From Chitinophagaceae bacterium UBA7600 (GTDB lineage Bacteria; Bacteroidota; Bacteroidia; Chitinophagales; Chitinophagaceae), in the NCBI GenBank assembly GCA_002478885.1, contig DLKC01000057.1:1-64000 (forward strand): 64,000 nt of DNA, written 5' to 3'. The notes beneath the pieces were generated by a model, which worked only from the letters and a program-made list of their open reading frames with translations, had not been told where the DNA came from and searched no databases. How positions within the stretch are numbered: the first letter of the stretch is position 1; each line of letters starts with the position of its first letter. The position numbers and the translations under genes are program-made. Below, one piece after another: positions 34,468 to 43,037 of this stretch.

Positions 34468-34577
34468 TTTTTTTGAAGTTTTATCGAATATATGACTTAT
34501 TAAAGCATGTACTCTACCCAATGCATGGTATTTGCCTGCCCGGGATACGGCTGCTCCAGCCAACAACATTTACCGCA

Positions 34578-34636
34578 GTACAAGAGTGCGACGCAACGGC
34601 TGCTTAATAGCAGCAATGCAGACCGGCCAAAAAAAA
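34578..34636 (+). repeat. Dispersed intergenic element, copy 14
   Basis: Forward; GTACAAGA, core GTGCGACGCAA (34586-34596), an internal hairpin GCTGCTTAATAGCAGC, then GACCGGCCAAAAAAAA. Its A-run end faces the stop of the tricorn-like gene 30 bp away. Confidence 0.85.
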
Positions 34637-34665
34637 TAGTTATGAAGCCGGTTCGCGTGCACGTG

Positions 34666-37600
34666 TTACTTACGGATCTGTTTTAATATTTCGTCAATGG
34701 CAGCATCTAGTTGCGGATCTCTTCCATTGAGCTTATCTTCAAAACTGTTGATGATTTTTATGTCGGGCTGCACACCATTCATCTCAATATCTTTACCATC
34801 GAGCGTATAGCAACCCCACGAAGGTAGCCTGATGAAAGAGCCATCGACAAGGCCTGCACCACTGGTAAAGATGATCCAATGATAAGTTTCATTGCCGATA
34901 ATTTTCCCAAGTTTTAATGCCTTGAATCCCTGGGCCGTCATCTCTGCATCACTTAAAGATTGTTCGTTTACCAGCAACACAATCGGCTTATCGGACGCGG
35001 CAAAATTGGATTGCTTTGTTAGTTGTCCTTCCCGGTATTTCCACTGCAGGTAAGACCGCTGTGAAAGAAAGCGCAGCACATCGTCGTGTACATTGCCGCC
35101 TGTGTTGTAACGAAGGTCGAGGATCAATGCATCGCGGTTGGTTAATTGCTCCGTCATGTCGATAATAAAGTGTTCAAGCTCACCATCGCCCATATTTTTC
35201 ATGTAAGAATAGGCGATGCGTTTGTTGCTTCTTTCGTCAACACGTTGCTGGTTGTTGTCGATCCAGCGGTTATACAGATCGTTTGAAATGCTTTGCTGCG
35301 GATGCAATTTTATATCGAATGACTGGCCATTTCTTTTGAACGTGAGCTTTAGCTCTTTGTCGAGAGATGGCTTTGTGAAATAATAGTAACGGTCGGTATT
35401 TGCATCCACCATCTCTCCGTTAACACTCACGAGTTCATCTCCCGGTTTAAGGTCGATTGAGCTTTTATCGGAGGCAGATTGGCGGAGTACATAGCTAACT
35501 TTATAGGGATCGCTATTATTGAAGATGATGCCGGTTTCCATGGTAGTATTTTTCAGGGCAATATTTTCATCATCGCCAAAAGAAGAGAAACCCTGGTGCG
35601 ATGAGTTGAGTTCGCCCAGCATATCGTTGAGTAATACCCGCAGATCGCTCCTGTTATTTACATACGGAAGAAATTGTTTGTAATAGGTTTTCGTTTTATT
35701 CCAATCGAGCCCGTGAAAGTTTTCATCGTAATAGTTTTCCTGCATGTCCGCCCAGGCTTCACTAAACATTTGATTGAATTCGGCTGAAAGATTCCTGCGG
35801 AAAGTGAACGTGGCACTAATTACATCAACTTTGTTCTGATCAAGATTTAATTTGTGAATATTGCCATTGAGCAGCACGAAATTTTTGTCGTTGCTTTTTG
35901 CGAAGGCAACATCACTGTTATCTGTGCCGTTTATTTTCTCTGTCTTTGGCGACTCGAACGGTTGAAGCACCGTTTTGTACAACGCGTTCTTATCATCAAT
36001 ATGGTTGCTTACATAAAGCACGTTTGTTTTGTCGCCGTCCTGTAATACGGTTACCAGATATTGAGCGCCAAAGGAAGGGCCGATCTGTTCGATGCGATCC
36101 AAGATCCTATCTGCGTCGATTTTAATGGCCTCGCTAACGCTATCTTTTTTCTTTGTGCTGTCACTTTTATCATCCTTGAACAATTCATTATACTTATCCA
36201 TTTTATAAGGCAGGTCAAGTTTTTGCAATGGAAGCCTGTAAATTCTCGGATCCTGCAAACCACGTGGATAAGACGGCTGCAAACGGGATGATGTGAAATA
36301 AATATACTTGCTGTCGGGCGACCATACCGGCGATGCTTCTGTAATGGCGGTATTGGTTAAATCAGTGGTGGTATTTTGTTTGATATTGTGTATGAAAATA
36401 TCCTGTTCAAAATTGCGTACGGCCGTAAACAACACATAAGCACCGTCGGGCGAAAATCCGGGGTCGCTGTTTTGAAAACCCCAAATCTCGTCTTTCACAA
36501 TGGTTTTGCTTTCAAACGATTTCAAATCGACAATGCGCACTTCGTCGCGGCCGCTTAAATAAACTGCCATCGTTTTCCTGCCGTTCAAAATGACCGAACG
36601 GTTGTTGCGCTTATCTGCAGTCAACTGCTTTATGGCCGCACTGCCATCTGCAGCGATAGTATACAAATTCAGGTAGCCATCCAGGGTCTGGTTAAATAAC
36701 AGCGTTTTATTATCACTTAACCATTTTACCTCGCTAACTCTTTCGGCTGAACCACGCTGCATCTCCATAATAAACTTCCCTTCCGCATCGCTTACAAACA
36801 ACTCGCCTCTTGACACAAAGGCAAGCTTTTTGCCGTCAGGTGAAACATCGAAGGCTGAGATATTATTCCTGACATCAAAGTCTTTTTCTTTGGGTAAAAC
36901 ATTGTTGCGTGATATGGTAATCTGTAACTGGTCTGCCTTTTTTGATGCAACATCATAAAGCCATAAGCGATAATCCTTTTCAAAAACAATTTTACCACCG
37001 GCTGCATTTACATTGGGATTTTTTATGGACGAGGCATAACTGGTAAGCGCGGCTTTTTTGTCTTTCTCAAATGTGTAGAGGTTGTATTGCCCATTTCCTT
37101 CATCGGAAATAAAATAAATATTGCCATTCTTATCGATCGTTGCACCAAAATCTTTTCCCTGCCAGTCGGTGTAACGTTTATACTTTTTTGTAGCAGGATT
37201 ATAAGACTGTATATCGGGATTGAAAGGCCCTTTGTATCGTTTTCTCTGAGACTGGTTTGCACTCTCCCATGTGTCGTTGAAAAACAATTCGCCTGTTGCA
37301 GGGTTTTCAGCAACATTGTGATCGTATAAAAAGAAATTATCGCCAAATACCTGCTTTGCTGTGCCGCCATCAATGCTCACTTTATAAGATGATAAGCGGC
37401 TAAGCCTGCTACTGGTAAAATAAATGCTCTTTGAATCCCAGCTCCACGAACTCACCTCATCGGCCCCGCTATACCAGGTCAGCTGCTTCACGTCACCACC
37501 GGCAACGGGCATAATATAAATATCCGAATTGCCATATTGCCGGCCAGTGAATGCAACCCATTTCCCATCGGGCGAAATTTTTGCACCGGTCTCATATCCC

Positions 37601-37791
37601 TGCATCGCTGTAATGCGTGTGGCTATGCCATCCTGCACACCGGCAATCCACAGATCGCCTTCGAAACTAAACACGACCTTCTTGCCATCGGGTGTCAGAC
37701 AAGGTTGAGATAAAAAATAAGTATCGCTTTCCTGGCCATAAGTATTTAAACAAAAGCCAGCGACGAGCAAAAAGCCAACAATGCTTTTCAT
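34666..37791 (-). CDS. Secreted tricorn-like S41 protease
   Basis: A 1041-residue exported protease. The signal peptide MKSIVGFLLVAGFCLNTYG is followed by two beta-propeller regions built from TolB/WD40-like blades (about 25-540, for example CLTPDGKKVVFSFEGDLWIA and VSPDGKKLAFVSRGEL). A helical C1 region, a PDZ domain (about 755-845, DLKPGDELVSVNGEMVD) and an S41 protease domain (about 860-1030) complete it. ILDLRYNTGGNVHDDVL and VNEQSLSDAEMTAQG hold the active-site serine region. Tricorn degrades short peptides in archaea; bacterial homologues with signal peptides probably act in the periplasm. Single-gene unit. Confidence 0.92.
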   Translation of the reverse strand: MKSIVGFLLVAGFCLNTYGQESDTYFLSQPCLTPDGKKVVFSFEGDLWIAGVQDGIATRITAMQGYETGAKISPDGKWVAFTGRQYGNSDIYIMPVAGGDVKQLTWYSGADEVSSWSWDSKSIYFTSSRLSRLSSYKVSIDGGTAKQVFGDNFFLYDHNVAENPATGELFFNDTWESANQSQRKRYKGPFNPDIQSYNPATKKYKRYTDWQGKDFGATIDKNGNIYFISDEGNGQYNLYTFEKDKKAALTSYASSIKNPNVNAAGGKIVFEKDYRLWLYDVASKKADQLQITISRNNVLPKEKDFDVRNNISAFDVSPDGKKLAFVSRGELFVSDAEGKFIMEMQRGSAERVSEVKWLSDNKTLLFNQTLDGYLNLYTIAADGSAAIKQLTADKRNNRSVILNGRKTMAVYLSGRDEVRIVDLKSFESKTIVKDEIWGFQNSDPGFSPDGAYVLFTAVRNFEQDIFIHNIKQNTTTDLTNTAITEASPVWSPDSKYIYFTSSRLQPSYPRGLQDPRIYRLPLQKLDLPYKMDKYNELFKDDKSDSTKKKDSVSEAIKIDADRILDRIEQIGPSFGAQYLVTVLQDGDKTNVLYVSNHIDDKNALYKTVLQPFESPKTEKINGTDNSDVAFAKSNDKNFVLLNGNIHKLNLDQNKVDVISATFTFRRNLSAEFNQMFSEAWADMQENYYDENFHGLDWNKTKTYYKQFLPYVNNRSDLRVLLNDMLGELNSSHQGFSSFGDDENIALKNTTMETGIIFNNSDPYKVSYVLRQSASDKSSIDLKPGDELVSVNGEMVDANTDRYYYFTKPSLDKELKLTFKRNGQSFDIKLHPQQSISNDLYNRWIDNNQQRVDERSNKRIAYSYMKNMGDGELEHFIIDMTEQLTNRDALILDLRYNTGGNVHDDVLRFLSQRSYLQWKYREGQLTKQSNFAASDKPIVLLVNEQSLSDAEMTAQGFKALKLGKIIGNETYHWIIFTSGAGLVDGSFIRLPSWGCYTLDGKDIEMNGVQPDIKIINSFEDKLNGRDPQLDAAIDEILKQIRK

Positions 37792-37924
37792 ATATTTTTT
37801 TTTGGAAAGGTAATATTTGCACCGGTTTTAATAAAGCCGTTCATAAAGAAGGATTCTTGGGAAAAACATGTCAGTATGTATTCGTGGTTTGTCTATTGAA
37901 ATGTAACAGGTGTAAAAAGCATTC

Positions 37925-37977
37925 TTGGTACCGGCAGTGGTATTTCATAGCATCGGCTGTTGTGTCACTCACTTCAA
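37925..37977 (-). repeat. Dispersed intergenic element, copy 15 (paired-change core)
   Basis: Reverse; TTGGTACCGGCAG box, CATAGCATCGGC, core TTGTGTCACTC (37960-37970). Forms a loose inverted pair with copy 16 within the 491-bp gap 37792-38282. Confidence 0.75.
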
Positions 37978-38131
37978 AGTTCCAAACATCGGTCGACCAT
38001 TGACCGCATGTACAATTCAACATGCAACAAAGGCCATGCAGGCAGATGAATACAGCTGCTTCCTTCGTCAGCATGACAAGCTGAAGAATAAGTATGAGCT
38101 AGGAATAAAATTTCAACTTCATCAAAGAATC

Positions 38132-38161
38132 GGCTTGTCATCCGCCGCAGGCGGACAAGCC
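38132..38161. repeat. Strong palindromic hairpin between two dispersed elements
   Basis: GGCTTG, a three-base bulge TCA, TCCGCC, loop GCA, GGCGGA and CAAGCC form a 12-bp stem. No T-run follows on either strand, so it does not look like a terminator. Confidence 0.7.
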
Positions 38162-38194
38162 ATTTGTTTCGCATCGATGCATAACATTACCCCA

Positions 38195-38252
38195 GTAGAA
38201 GAGTGCGACGCAACAGCAGCTTAATAGTAGCAATGCCGATGGGTCATTTAAA
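38195..38252 (+). repeat. Dispersed intergenic element, copy 16
   Basis: Forward; core GTGCGACGCAA at 38203-38213, followed by CAGCAGCTTAATAGTAGC as in copy 14; the GC box is weak (CCGATGGGTC). Ends about 30 bp from the aroC stop. Confidence 0.75.
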
Positions 38253-38282
38253 TTCTTAGCAAATAAAACGCGGGTAAAATAC

Positions 38283-39278
38283 TTATTTCCAAACACGCTG
38301 AATGCGTTGTTCGAGTAGCATAAGGTCGGCCAAAGCTACGGCTGTGGCGGCCTCGAGGATAACCGGTGCACGCAGCGCAACGCAAAGATCGTGGCGGCCC
38401 TTGATGGAGAAATCTTCCATGTTACCGGTTTCCCAGTTAAGACTGTGTTGTTGCTTTGGCGTGGAAGCTGTGGGTTTTATGGCGATGCGAAACACGAGCT
38501 CGTTGCCGTTACTGATACCACCAACGATACCGCCGGCATGGTTGCTGGACGTTTTACCTTCCATGTTTTCAATGGCGTCGTTATGTTGTGATCCAAACAT
38601 TTTTGCGGCGGCAAAACCACTTCCAAACTCAACACCCTTTACAGCTGGAATAGCAAAAGCGATGTGCGCGATATGAGATTCAACAGAATCGAAAAAAGGT
38701 TCACCGAGAGTTGCGGGCAAACCTGAAACACGGCACTCGACCACTCCACCCACAGAATCTTTTGCGTCGATAGCTTTTTGTAAACCCAGTTCCAGGTCTT
38801 TCTCGCCACCAATCTCTGTTACTTCGGCATGTATGTTTACGCCGGGCATCATTTTTTTGGCAATGGCTCCTGCAGCAACCAGCCCTGTCGTAAGCCTTGC
38901 GCTGAAATGACCTCCACCGCGAAAGTCTTCATTGCCGCCATACTTCTGGTGGGCAACAAAATCTGCATGGCCGGGACGTGGAAAGCTGCGTTGCTTTTCA
39001 TAGTCGCCGCTGCGTGTGTTGTTGTTTTCGAAAAAGATCGTGATGGGTGCGCCGGTAGCTTTATTATTGAAAATGCCGCTTTTGAAGAAAGGATAATCTG
39101 CTTCCTGGCGTGGTGTAGTTCCTTTTTGTTTTCCGCCTTTTCTTCTTTCCAGATCGGGCAACAAGTCATCTGCTGTTAAGGGCAGGCCCGCAGGCACGCC
39201 ATCAATAACAATACCGACTGATTCACCGTGTGATTCTCCAAAAATATGTACGCGGAATATGCGGCCGAAACTATTCAT
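38283..39278 (-). CDS. aroC: Chorismate synthase
   Basis: Last step of the shikimate pathway: removes phosphate from EPSP to give chorismate, using reduced FMN. The 331 residues carry the signatures FGRIFRVHIFGESHGESVG, RPGHADFVAHQKYGG, FRGGGHFSARLTTGLVAAGA and GGISNGNELVFRIAIKPT. The C-terminus is slightly short (ends MLLEQRIQRVWK) but complete for the phylum. Its start overlaps the end of aroA by 8 bp, so translation is coupled. It is the last gene of the aroB-aroA-aroC run. Confidence 0.97.
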   Translation of the reverse strand: MNSFGRIFRVHIFGESHGESVGIVIDGVPAGLPLTADDLLPDLERRKGGKQKGTTPRQEADYPFFKSGIFNNKATGAPITIFFENNNTRSGDYEKQRSFPRPGHADFVAHQKYGGNEDFRGGGHFSARLTTGLVAAGAIAKKMMPGVNIHAEVTEIGGEKDLELGLQKAIDAKDSVGGVVECRVSGLPATLGEPFFDSVESHIAHIAFAIPAVKGVEFGSGFAAAKMFGSQHNDAIENMEGKTSSNHAGGIVGGISNGNELVFRIAIKPTASTPKQQHSLNWETGNMEDFSIKGRHDLCVALRAPVILEAATAVALADLMLLEQRIQRVWK

Positions 39279-40572
39279 GAATGGTTTCCTTATTATTTAA
39301 AGATACAATTGCACCAAGACTTTGAATATGCCCGTAAAAGTTAGGATAAGATTTTGCTACGGCCTGAGCTTCCTCAATAACCGTTTCGCCCTGCGCTTTC
39401 AAAGCAGCAATGGCACACATCATGGCAATACGATGGTCGTGGCGCGAATGGGTGTTTGCTCCCTTTAATCCGTTGCCACCATGAATGTGCATCTCATCGG
39501 CCTTTAGCTCAACCTGCAAACCCATTTTGCCAAGTTCTTCCTGTATCGTTAGCCCACGATCGCTTTCTTTGTGCGCCAGGCGCAACACGCCTCTTATAAC
39601 CGTGGTGCCTTCACAATACGCAGCCAATACTGCAAGCGGCGGGAAAAGATCGGGACAATCTGTTGCATCGAAACTGAAGGGTTTAAGTGCTGTCGCTTTT
39701 CCAAATGCGATTTCGTTGTTATCGACGCACATATCGGCGCCACACGCAATAAGCGCTTTCATTACCGCTTTGTCGGCCTGGGTTGAGTTAACATCAAGGC
39801 CTTTAACAACGGTGTTACCTGAAATGGCCGCGGCAACAAGTAAAAATGCTCCACCACTCCAATCCGACTCTACCGTGTATTCGATATTTGCTGTTGATGG
39901 TTCATGTGCTGTAGCTGCAAAAAAGAACTGCTCGTATTGTTTATTTTCAGGGACCTTGAGGCCAAAATCTTTCATTACCTTCAACGTAAGATCAACGTAA
40001 GGCTTGCTTTTTAAATTGGTCACAGAAATTGTTACATCACTTGCGTTAAGAGCTGCATAAGCCAATAATAACCCGGTGAGGAACTGTGAACTCAGTGACC
40101 CGTCGATGGTTATATTCCGGGGTTGCAGTGGGCCTTTTACTTTTAAAGGCAACCTGCCGTTGTTGGAACTGATCGTTATACCAAGCTGCGGAAAAATCTC
40201 ATCGAAGAAATTCATTGGCCGGGTAAGTAAGCTGCCTTCGCCGTTAATGCTGATTTCCTTTTCATTCAATGCAACAATTGGTGCGAACATCCTTATACCT
40301 AAACCACTTTCGCCATTATTTACCTGGTCGGTTACAGCATATACCCCATCGCTGTTAATTTCCAAATTGCCATTGTTACGTTGCTCAACTTTTGCCCCAA
40401 GTGCCTGTATAACGGTCAATGCAGCTTTATCATCGTTCGAGATTCCGGGATTGTGAATGATGCTTTTTCCTTTTCTTACCAATGCTGCTGCACATGCACG
40501 CTGCATGGAGCTTTTGGAAGCCGGAGCAACAATGGTCCCGGAAAGTGATGATGGTTGTATTGTTACCTGCAT
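39271..40572 (-). CDS. aroA: 3-phosphoshikimate 1-carboxyvinyltransferase (EPSP synthase)
   Basis: Transfers enolpyruvyl from PEP to shikimate-3-phosphate. The 433 residues include VAPASKSSMQRACAAALVRK (substrate-binding Lys-Ser), GESGLGIRMFAPIVAL (in place of the classical NAGTAxR/LGNAGT), DGSLSSQFLTGLLLAYAAL and HRIAMMCAIAALKAQG. The GESGLGIR form and divergent N-terminal loop are usual in Bacteroidota and differ from the E. coli type. It sits between aroB (10-bp gap) and aroC (8-bp overlap). Confidence 0.95.
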   Translation of the reverse strand: MQVTIQPSSLSGTIVAPASKSSMQRACAAALVRKGKSIIHNPGISNDDKAALTVIQALGAKVEQRNNGNLEINSDGVYAVTDQVNNGESGLGIRMFAPIVALNEKEISINGEGSLLTRPMNFFDEIFPQLGITISSNNGRLPLKVKGPLQPRNITIDGSLSSQFLTGLLLAYAALNASDVTISVTNLKSKPYVDLTLKVMKDFGLKVPENKQYEQFFFAATAHEPSTANIEYTVESDWSGGAFLLVAAAISGNTVVKGLDVNSTQADKAVMKALIACGADMCVDNNEIAFGKATALKPFSFDATDCPDLFPPLAVLAAYCEGTTVIRGVLRLAHKESDRGLTIQEELGKMGLQVELKADEMHIHGGNGLKGANTHSRHDHRIAMMCAIAALKAQGETVIEEAQAVAKSYPNFYGHIQSLGAIVSLNNKETIHE

Positions 40573-40582
40573 TTCTGTAAAA

Positions 40583-41614
40583 TTAATTATTGGTAGACAG
40601 TTGCTGCACCACCGGCCTCAGTTCGTCAATCGTCAAAGGATTTATTACGGCTTTACCGATCTTCTCCAGCAACACATATTGTATTTGATCTTTTATCGCC
40701 TTCTTATCTGAGCGCATCATTGATAATGCTTTTTCTGCATCATAATTATAGAAGGCAGTCAGGCCGTATTTTTTGATCAGCGACACGATTCTTTCAGCTC
40801 CGTTAAAGTTGAATATATCACGGCTGATATAAGCTGCGATCACCATACCGATTGTTACTGCGTGGCCATGTGGCAGTTGGTAGGTGTTCTCAATCGCATG
40901 CCCGAGTGTATGCCCAAAGTTGAGCAGCTTCCTGTCGCCTTTTTCAAATTCATCCTGCTGCACCACTTTGCTTTTCAATAAAGCATTACGCTGAATAAGT
41001 TTATTCAGGAGCACTGGGTCGTTCTGAAAAGAGCGGAGTCCGTTTTCTTCCAATAATTTAAACATGGCCCCATCTTTTATGCAGGCATGCTTAATGATTT
41101 CTGCAAAACCATTTACCCATTCTTCTTTCGGCAATGATTTCAATAAGGAATAATCGTACAATAAGAACGATGGCTGGCGAATTAAGCCTACCATATTTTT
41201 ATACGGACCAACATCAACACCGTTCTTACCGCCGATAGATGCATCGACCATTGCAAGGATTGAGGTGGGCACAAAGCCAAACTGCACTCCGCGCATATAA
41301 ATACCGGCAACATAACCGGCCATATCTGTTACCACACCGCCACCAACACCAACAATCACCGACTTTCGGTTGGCACCTGCCTGAACGAGCTGAACAATAA
41401 TACCATCAACCGTTTGCTGTGTTTTGTGCGCTTCACCGGCCTGTATAACAATCGTGTTCCAGCCTTTGAATCGTCTCTTGTTCCTGCCGAAAACATTTGC
41501 ATCGGTGATGAGAAAAGTATTGTCTTTGGCTACCAGCTTTTCGAGGTATTCAAAAGATGCATCAAAGTAATAAGTAGTGGATGCCGTAGAAAAATCGAGT
41601 GTTGCTTTTTTCAT
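40583..41614 (-). CDS. aroB: 3-dehydroquinate synthase
   Basis: Converts DAHP to 3-dehydroquinate, the second shikimate step, with NAD and a divalent metal. The 343 residues include VGVGGGVVTDMAGYVAGIYMRG (NAD site, of which GGGVVTDMAGYVAG is the core), PTSILAMVDASIGGKNGVD, EIIKHACIKD and NFGHTLGHAIENTYQLPHG, the last two giving the zinc ligands. It is first in the aroB-aroA-aroC run. A dispersed element with a 14-bp hairpin separates it from the DAHP synthase gene. Confidence 0.97.
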   Translation of the reverse strand: MKKATLDFSTASTTYYFDASFEYLEKLVAKDNTFLITDANVFGRNKRRFKGWNTIVIQAGEAHKTQQTVDGIIVQLVQAGANRKSVIVGVGGGVVTDMAGYVAGIYMRGVQFGFVPTSILAMVDASIGGKNGVDVGPYKNMVGLIRQPSFLLYDYSLLKSLPKEEWVNGFAEIIKHACIKDGAMFKLLEENGLRSFQNDPVLLNKLIQRNALLKSKVVQQDEFEKGDRKLLNFGHTLGHAIENTYQLPHGHAVTIGMVIAAYISRDIFNFNGAERIVSLIKKYGLTAFYNYDAEKALSMMRSDKKAIKDQIQYVLLEKIGKAVINPLTIDELRPVVQQLSTNN

Positions 41615-41716
41615 ACCCGTAAACCCCTATCCCATGGAGGGAGTAAGGGCGATTATGTTTTTACTGGTGACTGAGAATAGAAATATGCAGCATATTTGCT
41701 GCACAGCGCAACGAGT

Positions 41717-41770
41717 GTACAAGTGTGCGACGCAAGGAACGATGAATAATGAGCTGAACGCCGGGTTCAT
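41717..41770 (+). repeat. Dispersed intergenic element, copy 17
   Basis: Forward; GTACAAGT, core GTGCGACGCAA at 41725-41735, then GAACGATGAATAATGAG and a CCGGGTTC box. Confidence 0.85.
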
Positions 41771-41787
41771 ACACTCATTATTCATCG
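41740..41787. repeat. 14-bp perfect inverted repeat attached to copy 17
   Basis: CGATGAATAATGAG (41740-41753) and its exact reverse complement (41774-41787) enclose 20 nt. It lies 10 nt from the stop of the DAHP synthase gene at 41798 but has no T-run. Confidence 0.8.
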
Positions 41788-41797
41788 CTCCGCTTAT

Positions 41798-42889
41798 TTA
41801 GGAATTCAATATCTTATTCTGGTGATTGATGCTTTCCATGTGCACCGCGTCGAAATACTTGGTGATGAATTCTTTGCTCAACCCAAGCTTGTCGCCACGC
41901 TCAAACGCACGCTGCAATATTTCGTTCCAGCGGTTGGTTTGCAGGATGGTGATGTTGTTGTCTTTTTTATATTGACCAATCTTTTCCGAAGTTTTCATAC
42001 GCTCGCCGAGGATCTGCATCAGTTCATCATCGAGGTGATTGATCTGCTGGCGAAGTTTTTCCAATGCCGCATGATATTCTTCACTTGCCACGTCTTCTTT
42101 TCTCCATTTGATACTGCCAATCATTTCGCCAAGACGTTCGGGTGTGATCTGCTGTTTTGCATCGCTCCAAGCCTTATCGGGATCGATATGCGATTCAATG
42201 ATTAAACCATCAAAGTCGAGGTCAATGGCTTTTTGCGCAACTTCCTGCAGTATGTCGCGGCGGCCGCAGATATGTGATGGATCGTTGATCATCATCATCT
42301 CGGGATAACGGCGTTTCATTTCGATCGCAAGGTGCCACATCGGCGCATTGCGGTACTCGGTATTGCCGTAAGAAGAGAATCCACGATGGATTAATCCTAT
42401 TTGTTTGATGCCTGCTTTTGCCACACGTTCCACAGCTCCGAGCCACAATTCAAGGTCGGGGTTAATGGGGTTTTTGATTAATACAGGAACATCAACACCA
42501 CGAAGCGCATCTGCAATTTCCTGCACACTGAAAGGGTTAACAGTTGTACGCGCACCAATCCATAAGACATCCACATCAAAATGCAACGCATCTTCTACCT
42601 GCTTGGCAGTTGCAACCTCCACGGTAATGGGCATACCGGTGATCTTTCTCGCCTGCTGCATCCATGGCAAACCTTTTGTGCCGATGCCTTCAAAGCTACC
42701 GGGACGTGTGCGGGGTTTCCATATACCGGCACGCATAATATCTACCACACCGGTTTTATGTAAACGTACAGCGGTTTCTAAAACCTGCTCTTCGGTCTCT
42801 GCGCTGCAGGGGCCGGAAATGATCAATGGACGCTTATTCCATTTTTCCTGAACCAATTCTTTCATGGTCGTTGCATTCGTTGCTTGCAT
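41798..42889 (-). CDS. Bifunctional DAHP synthase / chorismate mutase
   Basis: A 363-residue fusion. The N-terminal 255 residues are a class I DAHP synthase of the KDO8P-synthase-like subtype: KRPLIISGPCSAETEEQ, GIWKPRTRPGSFEGIG, DVLWIGARTTVNPFS, LIHRGFSSYG and MMINDPSHICGRRD. The C-terminal 90 residues are an AroQ-type chorismate mutase (LEKLRQQINHLDDELMQILGER, KTSEKIGQYKKDN). This order, synthase first, is the Bacteroidota type and the reverse of the Bacillus fusion. The mutase part commonly makes the synthase sensitive to chorismate or prephenate. It feeds the aro genes downstream and the pheA/tyrA genes upstream. Confidence 0.95.
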   Translation of the reverse strand: MQATNATTMKELVQEKWNKRPLIISGPCSAETEEQVLETAVRLHKTGVVDIMRAGIWKPRTRPGSFEGIGTKGLPWMQQARKITGMPITVEVATAKQVEDALHFDVDVLWIGARTTVNPFSVQEIADALRGVDVPVLIKNPINPDLELWLGAVERVAKAGIKQIGLIHRGFSSYGNTEYRNAPMWHLAIEMKRRYPEMMMINDPSHICGRRDILQEVAQKAIDLDFDGLIIESHIDPDKAWSDAKQQITPERLGEMIGSIKWRKEDVASEEYHAALEKLRQQINHLDDELMQILGERMKTSEKIGQYKKDNNITILQTNRWNEILQRAFERGDKLGLSKEFITKYFDAVHMESINHQNKILNS

Positions 42890-42924
42890 TGTTTTGTTGA
42901 GTTGTCTTTATAAAAATTTTACAG

Positions 42925-42982
42925 TTTTTTGTTACCAGCTTTTGGCTCCTTGGTCATCGCCTGTTGTGTTACTCACTTGTAC
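42925..42982 (-). repeat. Dispersed intergenic element, copy 18 (variant core)
   Basis: Reverse; TTTTTTGTTACCAGC box, GGTCATCGCC, core TTGTGTTACTC (42964-42974), tail ACTTGTAC. The core has the same changes as copies 8, 15 and 21 plus one more. Confidence 0.75.
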
Positions 42983-43037
42983 TGCCAGAACGCCTATCAG
43001 CTTTTAGCTACAGGCTCAAGCTTTGCCCACGCTTACC

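Noticed and set aside
42890..43037. Search for a second attenuator before the DAHP synthase/chorismate mutase gene
   Set aside because: No aromatic-rich short ORF and no hairpin with a T-run were found; the gap holds only a dispersed element.
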